A DNA stretch of 12,198 nt from contig CAJPUK010000062.1 of the NCBI GenBank assembly GCA_905373785.1, positions 1 through 12,198 on the forward strand. Direction: 5' to 3'. The notes beneath the pieces are model-generated. The model was given only the letters and a program-made list of their open reading frames with translations, was not told the origin of the DNA and made no database searches. Shown in pieces: positions 6,091 to 12,198 of this stretch (positions within the stretch are counted from its first letter, which is position 1; each line of letters starts with the position of its first letter). The DNA comes from an uncultured Johnsonella sp. (GTDB lineage Bacteria > Bacillota > Clostridia > Lachnospirales > Lachnospiraceae). The translations under genes were made by a program, and so were the position numbers.

Positions 6091-7642
6091 CTAGCCTGCA
6101 TATACTACTCCGTCAAATACATCTCCAACCGGCATACCGTTTATGGTATGACCATGATCATCGTCATAACCCATAGGCAATCTGACCGTCCTGCCGTCAT
6201 CAAGTTTATAATCGGTATATGAATTTGAGTCCGTCGCATAAGGATAGAATGTTGTTCCGGCACTTATATCGATCCTTTCAAGGGCCTCTCCATTGTCTGA
6301 TATTACATCCGCTTGCAAATCTATCTTTGAAGTAAAAATAAGGCTTGATACTATCTCATAGGAACTGTTAAGGTTTTTGAAACTCTCATCAGAACTAAAT
6401 TCATACATATTGATTACCTCAAAAGTGCTGACTGTGTATATAAGATTTGAAAGCAGCATCCTTCTTGGATTGTAGATAAGAGAGTTATAATCGGGAAAAC
6501 TTAAGTATTGCTCAAATTCGGAATTTGCTGCAAACTCACATGTATTGAGGTCAAGCATACGAAGAATTTGTCCGTCATTATCACCGGTTTCGTTAAACAT
6601 TAAATAATTTTTATTGTTGAACCTTATAAAAATAAAATTTTGTATGGAGTAGCCGGCTAAATCACCTGCGGTTATTGTTGTAATATCACCGTCTATATTA
6701 ATTACATAATCTTCAATATTATAACCGCCATCAATTATATTTGCACTTAATCTGATATGCTCTGCCTCTCCATCACCGTTTATATCATAATAAAATTCAC
6801 CGTTTGCGGCTATATTAAAACCGAATTCATCGGGCTTTACCATGTACTTTTTATTATAAAGTTCAGGATATTTGGAATAAGGTATGTCAAATTGTACAAC
6901 TTGATCATAATAATATTGACCGGATGTGAGCTTTGCTACGGTGTAGATGCTTATGCCGTTGTATCCCAAGGTCCAGGCAGTCATATTGTCGGCTTTATAA
7001 TCATCCTTGCCCTGTGCTTCATCATTTATTAAATTTTGTATTCTTGACTTAAACTCATTAGGGTCTTTTATTGAAGAGTCAAAATCAAAGTCTGAATAAA
7101 TCTCATCAAAATCAAAGTCGAGGTTTATTATATCGGATAAGGCTATATCCTTGCCGGTTTCGCTGTCATAGGTAGCTGATGACAAGAAATATTTTACAGA
7201 TTCAGTATATAAATCTTCTTGTGCAAATACACTGACAACCTTGTTGTCGGCACGACTTATAATATAACCGTTTTTGTGGTATGTTTCATCGCTGTTATTT
7301 AAAAAAGAGGTTTTTACTTTATTGTTGAAGGTATCAACAGATTGTGCCAACTTATCATAGCCGCTGTTTTTAAGAATCAGTTTATCATAAATAATAGCCG
7401 GCTGTGTATTATTGATAAATTCTTTACTTACATCAAAGTCGAGAAATGCAAAATCACTGTTATCAATTTCCTCCGCCTCATCATCTTCTCCATCTTCTTC
7501 GACGGTATTTTTTTTGCTGTCTTTTTTCTTTTTTTTCTGCGGATGTTTCAGTTTCAGTATTTGATTGCGGTAAAATACTGCAAGCACTCAGACTCAGAAG
7601 AGAAAAACAAACAAGTGATAAAAATAAAAGTCTCTTAATCAT
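6091..7642 (-). CDS. DUF3298/RsiV-like lipoprotein, frame-interrupted at a poly-A run
   Basis: The start is ATG at 7642, preceded by AGGAGGAGGG (7646-7655). It gives a lipoprotein signal peptide, MIKRLLFLSLVCFSLLSLSA, with C21 of LSAC as the lipid anchor. That frame ends at 7481 after 53 codons. The large remaining frame (to 6091) joins it if one A is skipped in the run of eight at 7529-7536. The joined product would be 516 residues. After a Lys/Asp/Glu-rich linker, residues about 90-268 resemble DUF4163/DUF3298 (PdaC/RsiV fold): GKDIALSDII, then AWTLGYNGISIY and VVQFDIPYSKYPEL. Residues 286-295 (DINGDGEAEH) look like a Ca2+-loop or repeat motif. It is a paralogue of the divergent lipoprotein at 7880. 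Whether the shift is a mutation, a sequencing error or slippage is open. The long frame alone has only a GTG at 7587 without a ribosome site. Confidence 0.75.
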
Positions 7643-7879
7643 AAGCCCTCCTCCTAAATTTACTAAAGATATTAATGTGTGATATTTTAAGTATAACATA
7701 AAGATAAATTAAATAAAATATATAAAAGTTTGTGTACTTAAGTGTAATTAATATGTATAATACTTATATCTGATGTTATGTAAGTGAGTAAAACTTTTGT
7801 AATGTAAATATGTTTGCCTTATAAGGTTTTAGTGTACGAAGCAGGCATTGGAAAATCCTTAAAAAGAAAGGGAGCTACT
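7643..7879. promoter_or_regulatory. Shared AT-rich promoter region of two divergent lipoprotein genes
   Basis: This 237-bp region must hold both promoters. On the plus strand TATAAT at 7756-7761 is the best -10 box, but no good -35 box sits 16-18 nt upstream (TTGTGT is at 20). On the minus strand TATACT at about 7690-7695 is a candidate -10. Ribosome sites are clear on both sides: AAAGGGAG at 7867-7874 (plus) and AGGAGGAGGG at 7646-7655 (minus). Confidence 0.4.
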
Positions 7880-9085
7880 ATGAAAAAGATGAGTTTAAGA
7901 AAAACGGGGAGCATATTCCTATTAATCCTGAGTATAGGGGTTGTCGCAGCAGGCTGTACTAAAAAAGAAGAGCCTAAAGAAAGTATTGAAACAACTAAGG
8001 AAAGCGTAGAAAGCAGCAGCGGGGAAACTGAGGTACAAAGCAGCCGAAATACAGAAGATGTAATAGAAAATGTGGACTATATGGATGTTGTTAATGATGA
8101 TGGAAATATAGTTATAGAAAATAGCGGTTATGATACATTGAAGGCTGTAATTAGAGAGTTTAATATAAAAGAAGCGGAGTATAAGAAAAGTAAGGGTATA
8201 GGAGAAGGTTCGGAGTATGATGTAAATACAAGGGTTGTAAGAGCCGACTCCAAGGTATTTAGCATAGTAAGTGAAGAAAGAGTCTATAAGGATTTAGAAA
8301 CAAGTTCCGCTGAAAATAAATACGAGTTTAATACAATCAATTACAATTCAAATGATGGAAAGTATTTAAGTTTAAGCGATGTAGCAGGTGATGGTATATA
8401 TAAGACATTATTGGATGAATTAAAGGCTGCCTACCCTGATGTAAAGTTTGTAGATGATGCGGAAAGTAAACTTAAGGAAGGACTTTTAAAACAAGGTTGG
8501 GACAGTAAGGCGGCATGGGCATTAAGCTATGACGGAATTATTTTCTATATACAAGAAGAGCTTGTAAGCAGTGAGTCGAAAGGTGTGCTTGTATACAGTC
8601 TTTCTTTCAACGAGCATAAAGACCTTATAAAGCAATCCTATGCCTCAAAGCCGGAAAATTACATCTATCCTATATTTGCGGATGCCAACTATCCTATCAG
8701 AATAGGTGATGAGATAGTAAGATTTGCTATAAGCACCGAGCAGGCAAATGAATATGAGACTACGGTACACATGGAAGTGGCAGGTAAGAAGACCAATCCG
8801 ATGCAATATATGCGTGCACCGAGCAATATACATTTGGTAAATATAAAGGGGGAAATGTTTATGCTGATGCAGGTTCCGGTTGGAGATGTATCATATCTTA
8901 CCGATATATTTAAGCTTGATAAGGATAACGGAGCTATAGAGCTTAATGAGGTTGAGCAATCCGTATCCGAGGAATATATTTCCAACAATCCGCTGCATAT
9001 TAAGATGCTTATGTTGGAAGGTGAGCAAGTTAAGGATGAATATATGGAATTCAATGTTGACGGAACATTTAAAAAAGTAGAGTAA
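7880..9085 (+). CDS. DUF3298/RsiV-like lipoprotein, intact paralogue
   Basis: A 401-residue predicted lipoprotein. The signal peptide ends in VAAGC, with C26 as the lipid-modified cysteine, followed by a Glu/Ser/Thr/Lys-rich linker to about residue 60. The central part lines up with the minus-strand neighbour: NSGYDTL (81-87), TRVVRADSKVFSIV (117-130), GKYLSLSDV (160-168), AWALSYDGIIFY (212-223) and SYASKPE (253-259). These are the places where the DUF4163/DUF3298 (PdaC/RsiV) fold has its GK-LsLsD and dG--fY motifs, so I infer a distant member; no catalytic residues are apparent. In Bacillus RsiV this fold binds lysozyme, but nothing here shows that role. I use ATG 7880, with AAAGGGAG at 6-nt spacing, not the upstream in-frame GTG or TTG, because only this start puts the signal peptide at the N-terminus. 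The anchor predicts the outer face of the membrane. Confidence 0.8.
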   Translation: MKKMSLRKTGSIFLLILSIGVVAAGCTKKEEPKESIETTKESVESSSGETEVQSSRNTEDVIENVDYMDVVNDDGNIVIENSGYDTLKAVIREFNIKEAEYKKSKGIGEGSEYDVNTRVVRADSKVFSIVSEERVYKDLETSSAENKYEFNTINYNSNDGKYLSLSDVAGDGIYKTLLDELKAAYPDVKFVDDAESKLKEGLLKQGWDSKAAWALSYDGIIFYIQEELVSSESKGVLVYSLSFNEHKDLIKQSYASKPENYIYPIFADANYPIRIGDEIVRFAISTEQANEYETTVHMEVAGKKTNPMQYMRAPSNIHLVNIKGEMFMLMQVPVGDVSYLTDIFKLDKDNGAIELNEVEQSVSEEYISNNPLHIKMLMLEGEQVKDEYMEFNVDGTFKKVE

Positions 9086-9361
9086 GTTTATTAAGATAAG
9101 TGTGCCGAAAGCGGCTGTGTCGGTTCAATAATATTTAATTCGCTTACTGTTTAGTATAGCTTGTAAAGTGGCAAAAATACCTACAGTAATAGTTTAAATA
9201 TCAACAGCTTGGCACACCAGTTTAAACAAAGCCGGATTGTCTTTTATTAAAACTATAGATAATATTTGTTAAAATGTTCTGTTTTTGAATAGTTATTTGT
9301 CATTTTGGTGAATTATGAATTTAATGATAAAAGCATTGCAATATTTATAAACAGGTTTATA
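9086..9361. other. AT-rich gap between lipoprotein gene and pckA promoter
   Basis: No gene seen. It holds a short GCCG-AAAG-CGGC hairpin (9104-9115) soon after the stop codon, and GTGTGCC (9100-9106) has its exact complement GGCACAC at 9211-9217. A TACTGT/ACAGTA pair lies between them. None has the T run of a standard terminator, so the end of the lipoprotein transcript is not located. Confidence 0.4.
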
Positions 9362-9388
9362 TTGACATTATATTATTCTTTGTATAAT
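9362..9388 (+). promoter_or_regulatory. Promoter of pckA
   Basis: Consensus TTGACA (9362-9367) and consensus TATAAT (9383-9388) stand 15 nt apart. With 17-nt spacing the -10 would be TAATAT (9385-9390). Either choice leaves a leader of about 30 nt before the ribosome site GAGGAGAGG and ATG at 9424. No operator is recognisable. Confidence 0.65.
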
Positions 9389-9423
9389 ATTTGATAATAT
9401 ATTGTAGAGGAGAGGATAATTTA

Positions 9424-11025
9424 ATGAAAATAGACTTAAGTAAATACGGTATTGTAGGAACTACTGAAATCGTGCATAATCCTTCTTATGAGGAACTTTA
9501 TAAAGAAGAGTTAAAGCCGGAACTTGAAGGTTATGAGAAGGCACAGGAAAGTGAACTTGGTGCGCTTAATGTTATGACAGGTATCTATACCGGACGTTCA
9601 CCTCAGGATAAGTATATAGTTATGGATGAGACTTCAAAGGATACTGTGTGGTGGACAAGTGCCGAGTATAAGAATGATAATCATCCTGCAAGCAAGAAGG
9701 CTTGGGAAGTGGTAAAAGATCTTGCAAAGAAAGAACTTTCCAACAAAAGACTTTTTGTAGTGGATGCTTTTTGCGGTGCTGATGAAAGCTCGAGAATGGC
9801 AGTGCGTTTTATCATGGAAGTAGCGTGGCAGGCACATTTTGTAACAAATATGTTTATAAATCCTACCAAGGAAGAACTTGAAAACTTTGAGCCCGACTTT
9901 GTAGTATACAATGCTTCAAAGGCTAAGATCGACAACTATGAGGAGCTCGGTCTTAATTCGGAGACTGCTATAATGTTCAATATAACAAGCCGTGAGCAGG
10001 TAATAGTTAATACATGGTACGGCGGAGAGATGAAAAAGGGTATGTTCTCTATGATGAACTATTACCTTCCTCTTAAGGGCATAGCTTCTATGCACTGCTC
10101 TGCAAATACTGATGTAAACGGTAAGAATACAGCTATATTCTTCGGTCTTTCAGGTACAGGTAAGACTACTCTTTCTACAGATCCTAAGAGACTTCTTATC
10201 GGAGATGATGAGCACGGTTGGGATGACAACGGTATATTCAACTTTGAGGGCGGCTGTTATGCTAAGGTAATTAACCTTGACAAGGAGTCTGAGCCGGATA
10301 TCTATAAGGCAATTAAGAGAAATGCTCTTTTAGAGAATGTTACACTTGATAAGGATGGAAAAATCGACTTTACTGATGGAAGTGTAACAGAGAATACCAG
10401 AGTATCTTACCCTATAGAGCATATAGAGAAAATAGTTCGTCCGGTTTCAAAGGCGCCGGCGGCAAAGGATGTTATCTTCCTTTCAGCTGATGCTTTCGGA
10501 GTACTTCCTCCGGTGTCAATACTTACACCTGAGCAGACAAAGTACTACTTCCTTTCAGGATTTACAGCTAAGCTTGCAGGTACGGAGCGTGGAATTACCG
10601 AGCCTACTCCTACTTTCTCAGCTTGCTTCGGACAGGCATTCCTTGAGCTTCATCCAACCAAGTATGCTGAGGAGCTTGTTAAGAGAATGGAAGCTAACGG
10701 TTCAAGAGCCTTCCTTGTAAATACAGGATGGAACGGAAGCGGAAAGAGAATTTCCATAAAGGATACCCGTGGAATCATAGATGCTATACTGGACGGTTCC
10801 ATAGAAAAGTCTGAAACCAAGAAGATACCTTACTTTAATTTTGAAGTACCTACATCTTTACCGGGAGTTGATGACAAAATACTCGATCCAAGAGATACCT
10901 ATGCAGATGTTTCAGTGTGGGAAGAAAAAGCTAAAGATCTCGCAGGACGTTTCATAAAGAACTTTGCAAAATACGAGGGCAATGCAGCCGGTAAGGCTTT
11001 AGTTGCAGCCGGTCCCAAACTTTAA
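9424..11025 (+). CDS. pckA: Phosphoenolpyruvate carboxykinase (ATP)
   Basis: Cytosolic enzyme that interconverts oxaloacetate plus ATP with PEP plus ADP and CO2. The 533 residues are the usual length of the ATP-type enzyme. Visible active-site parts: oxaloacetate-binding arginine in TGRSPQDKY (R58), Y199 and K205 in NTWYGGEMKKG, metal-binding H224 in SMHCSAN, P-loop GLSGTGKTT (241-249), the metal-binding acidic motif GDDEHGWDD (260-268) and R326 in ENTRVSYP. All are intact, so it should be active. The ATG at 9424 has GAGGAGAGG just upstream; an upstream in-frame start at 9391 would place the promoter inside the gene. In fermenting anaerobes the enzyme often runs toward oxaloacetate, saving ATP on the way to succinate or aspartate; direction here is inference. 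A 51-nt gap without a clear terminator separates it from the next gene, so read-through is possible. Confidence 0.97.
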   Translation: MKIDLSKYGIVGTTEIVHNPSYEELYKEELKPELEGYEKAQESELGALNVMTGIYTGRSPQDKYIVMDETSKDTVWWTSAEYKNDNHPASKKAWEVVKDLAKKELSNKRLFVVDAFCGADESSRMAVRFIMEVAWQAHFVTNMFINPTKEELENFEPDFVVYNASKAKIDNYEELGLNSETAIMFNITSREQVIVNTWYGGEMKKGMFSMMNYYLPLKGIASMHCSANTDVNGKNTAIFFGLSGTGKTTLSTDPKRLLIGDDEHGWDDNGIFNFEGGCYAKVINLDKESEPDIYKAIKRNALLENVTLDKDGKIDFTDGSVTENTRVSYPIEHIEKIVRPVSKAPAAKDVIFLSADAFGVLPPVSILTPEQTKYYFLSGFTAKLAGTERGITEPTPTFSACFGQAFLELHPTKYAEELVKRMEANGSRAFLVNTGWNGSGKRISIKDTRGIIDAILDGSIEKSETKKIPYFNFEVPTSLPGVDDKILDPRDTYADVSVWEEKAKDLAGRFIKNFAKYEGNAAGKALVAAGPKL

Positions 11026-11076
11026 TTAATAAAAATACTCTTACTTAATTTGGTAAGAAGGGGGTAGTAAAAGTAG

Positions 11077-12003
11077 ATGAATAAGAAAATAAAGTATTTG
11101 TTTTGCTTATTTATTGCTTGTTTAGCAGTTGTACTGGGAAGTCTTAATGCAAAAGCTGATTTTGGTGATTTCAGCGGAGATGATGACTATGGTTATGATA
11201 GTGGTGGCGGAAGTTATGACAGTTATGATAATGACAGTTACGATAACGACAGTTATGACAGCGGAAGCAGTTATAACAGCGGAAGCAGTGATGATGGCGG
11301 TGACTATCCTATGTGGGTCTATCCGGCGATATTTGGAGTAATTGTAGGCTTTTTGATTATAGGATCCATTAAAAATTCTAAACCCGGAAGAAGGGTAACG
11401 GTTAATAACGCTACACCGCTTACAAACTTAAAACCTATGTCGGATTACTTAAGGCTTGATCCTAACTTTGATGAGGCACAGTTTAAAGAAAAACTTGCTA
11501 ATTGGTATGTTCAGTTGCAAAACGCTTGGCAAAAGAGAGATATAAGTTCTCTACGCCCCTATCTTACAGATGCTTTTTATGCACAGGTTGAAAGACAATT
11601 ACAGTCACATATTCAGGCTCACAGAACCAATATTATTGACAGGATTGCCGTCTTATCCGTGCAGCTTAAAGGATATAAGCAAGAAAACGGCGAAGACAAA
11701 ATTATTGCTTATCTTAACACACGTATAGTGGATTATACTGTTGATGATAATACAGGTAATGTACTTTACGGTAATAAGAATGTAGAGAAGTTTATGACTT
11801 ATGAATGGTTGCTTACAAGAACTTCAGGTCAGATTACCGAGAAACAAGAAGCGATGCAGTCGGTTGTCTGCCCGCACTGCGGTGCAACTTTGAATATTAA
11901 CAAAACTGCAAAATGTGATTATTGCGGCAGCATAGTTACTGTGGAAGAGCATGGTTTTGTGTTAAGTTCTATAAAAGGATTGTCCCAAAGGACAGGAAGA
12001 TAA
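11077..12003 (+). CDS. Tim44-like, zinc-ribbon membrane protein with Asp/Ser/Tyr repeats
   Basis: A 308-residue protein with several parts. Residues 1-27 form a signal peptide with a likely cleavage after AKA. Residues 28-76 are low complexity, mostly Asp, Ser, Tyr and Gly, including SYDNDSYDNDSYDSGSS. One membrane helix lies at about 78-98. Residues about 118-255 (FDEAQFKEKLANWYVQLQNA, then SLRPYLTDAFYAQVERQLQ) resemble the Tim44-like domain, an NTF2-type fold that follows membrane helices in many bacterial proteins. The C-terminus has a zinc ribbon with C265, C268, C280 and C283. If the signal is cleaved, the acidic repeat would be outside and the Tim44-like and ribbon parts in the cytosol. 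No enzyme motif is seen and the role is unknown. The ATG at 11077 has AAGAAGGGGG upstream at rather wide spacing. A strong terminator follows at 12011-12054. Confidence 0.85.
   Translation: MNKKIKYLFCLFIACLAVVLGSLNAKADFGDFSGDDDYGYDSGGGSYDSYDNDSYDNDSYDSGSSYNSGSSDDGGDYPMWVYPAIFGVIVGFLIIGSIKNSKPGRRVTVNNATPLTNLKPMSDYLRLDPNFDEAQFKEKLANWYVQLQNAWQKRDISSLRPYLTDAFYAQVERQLQSHIQAHRTNIIDRIAVLSVQLKGYKQENGEDKIIAYLNTRIVDYTVDDNTGNVLYGNKNVEKFMTYEWLLTRTSGQITEKQEAMQSVVCPHCGATLNINKTAKCDYCGSIVTVEEHGFVLSSIKGLSQRTGR
11212..11291 (+). repeat. Degenerate in-frame tandem repeats inside the Tim44-like gene
   Basis: Units of 15-18 nt beginning AGTTA(T/C)GA(C/T) or AGTTATAAC repeat about five times, coding for the SYDND and SYDSGS/SYNSGS segments. 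The repeats are multiples of three, so length changes would not shift the frame. Confidence 0.6.
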
Positions 12004-12010
12004 TTTTTAT

Positions 12011-12054
12011 AACAGACCTTAGAAAACTTGATTTTCGGGGTCTGTTATTTTTTT
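12011..12054 (+). terminator. Rho-independent terminator
   Basis: AACAGACC (12011-12018) pairs perfectly with GGTCTGTT (12039-12046). The loop contains a further GAAAA/TTTTC stem, and a run of seven T's follows (12048-12054). It starts 8 nt after the stop codon of the Tim44-like gene and ends that transcript. Confidence 0.9.
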
Positions 12055-12077
12055 CGCCATTTATACTGATTAACGGG

Positions 12078-12110
12078 CTGTCGGGAAATACTTAATTTTA
12101 ATCCCTACAG
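12078..12110. repeat. Imperfect hairpin within transposon-like sequence
   Basis: CTGTCGGGA (12078-12086) and TCCCTACAG (12102-12110) pair at 8 of 9 positions around a 15-nt loop. The sequence GGGCTGTCGGGAAATACTTA beginning at 12075 is reminiscent of the terminal repeats of some insertion sequences, but no partner end lies in the window. Confidence 0.35.
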
Positions 12111-12149
12111 AACAAAATAGAAATATCCTGACAAATAAAATTTTAGGTA

Positions 12150-12179
12150 ATTGCGAAACTCGCTAAGCTCGTTCGCAAT
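12150..12179. repeat. REP-like palindrome
   Basis: ATTGCGAA (12150-12157) is exactly complementary to TTCGCAAT (12172-12179), with a loop ACTCGCTAAGCTCG. It is more GC-rich than its surroundings. It looks like a dispersed extragenic palindrome; copy number cannot be judged from a single window. Confidence 0.45.
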
Positions 12180-12198
12180 CTTTGTTGAAAACAAGGAT

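Noticed and set aside
9391..9423. N-terminal extension of pckA
   Set aside because: It would overlap the likely transcription start region and lacks a ribosome site; the ATG at 9424 follows GAGGAGAGG and gives the normal family length.
11039..11058. Terminator between pckA and the Tim44-like gene
   Set aside because: TCTTAC/GTAAGA is only a 6-bp AT-rich stem and is followed by AGGGGG, not T's, so it does not support termination.

Overview
The window looks like chromosome from a low-GC, strictly fermentative Firmicute, most likely a member of the Lachnospiraceae. The evidence is AT-rich intergenic DNA, AGGAGG-type ribosome sites with occasional TTG and GTG starts, an ATP-type PEP carboxykinase, MgtE magnesium transporters and several membrane proteins that carry zinc ribbons. 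The genus is not certain. No rRNA, tRNA or CRISPR array is visible.

Layout, left to right. (1) 1-1106: an upstream region with a promoter, then a four-helix membrane protein of unknown function. (2) 1135-1520: a DNA-alkylation-repair (AlkD/HEAT-like) gene that is broken. It is interrupted by a ~150 bp IS200/IS605-derived mini-element that has lost tnpA and almost all of tnpB. The element keeps both subterminal hairpins, the last 27 codons of tnpB and the overlapping omegaRNA (reRNA) scaffold. This is the most unusual object in the window. (3) 1781-4502: two tandem mgtE genes, 16 bp apart and about two-thirds identical. (4) 4714-5691: a zinc-ribbon, membrane-anchored protein with an external YARHG domain. 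(5) 5692-6090: a non-coding convergent region with several long inverted repeats. (6) 6091-7642 (minus) and 7880-9085 (plus): two divergent, paralogous lipoproteins whose central parts resemble the DUF4163/DUF3298 (RsiV/PdaC) fold. The minus-strand copy is out of frame at a run of eight A's right after its signal peptide. (7) 9424-11025: pckA with its own promoter. (8) 11077-12003: a secreted-repeat, single-helix, Tim44-like, zinc-ribbon protein, followed by a clear terminator and repeat-like DNA up to the window edge.

How the genes relate. The mgtE pair should control Mg2+ uptake, and PEP carboxykinase links PEP and oxaloacetate in central metabolism. The remaining genes (membrane protein, YARHG protein, two lipoproteins, Tim44-like protein) make envelope proteins without firm functions. 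I see no single operon joining them. The DNA between them is rich in inverted repeats and insertion scars.
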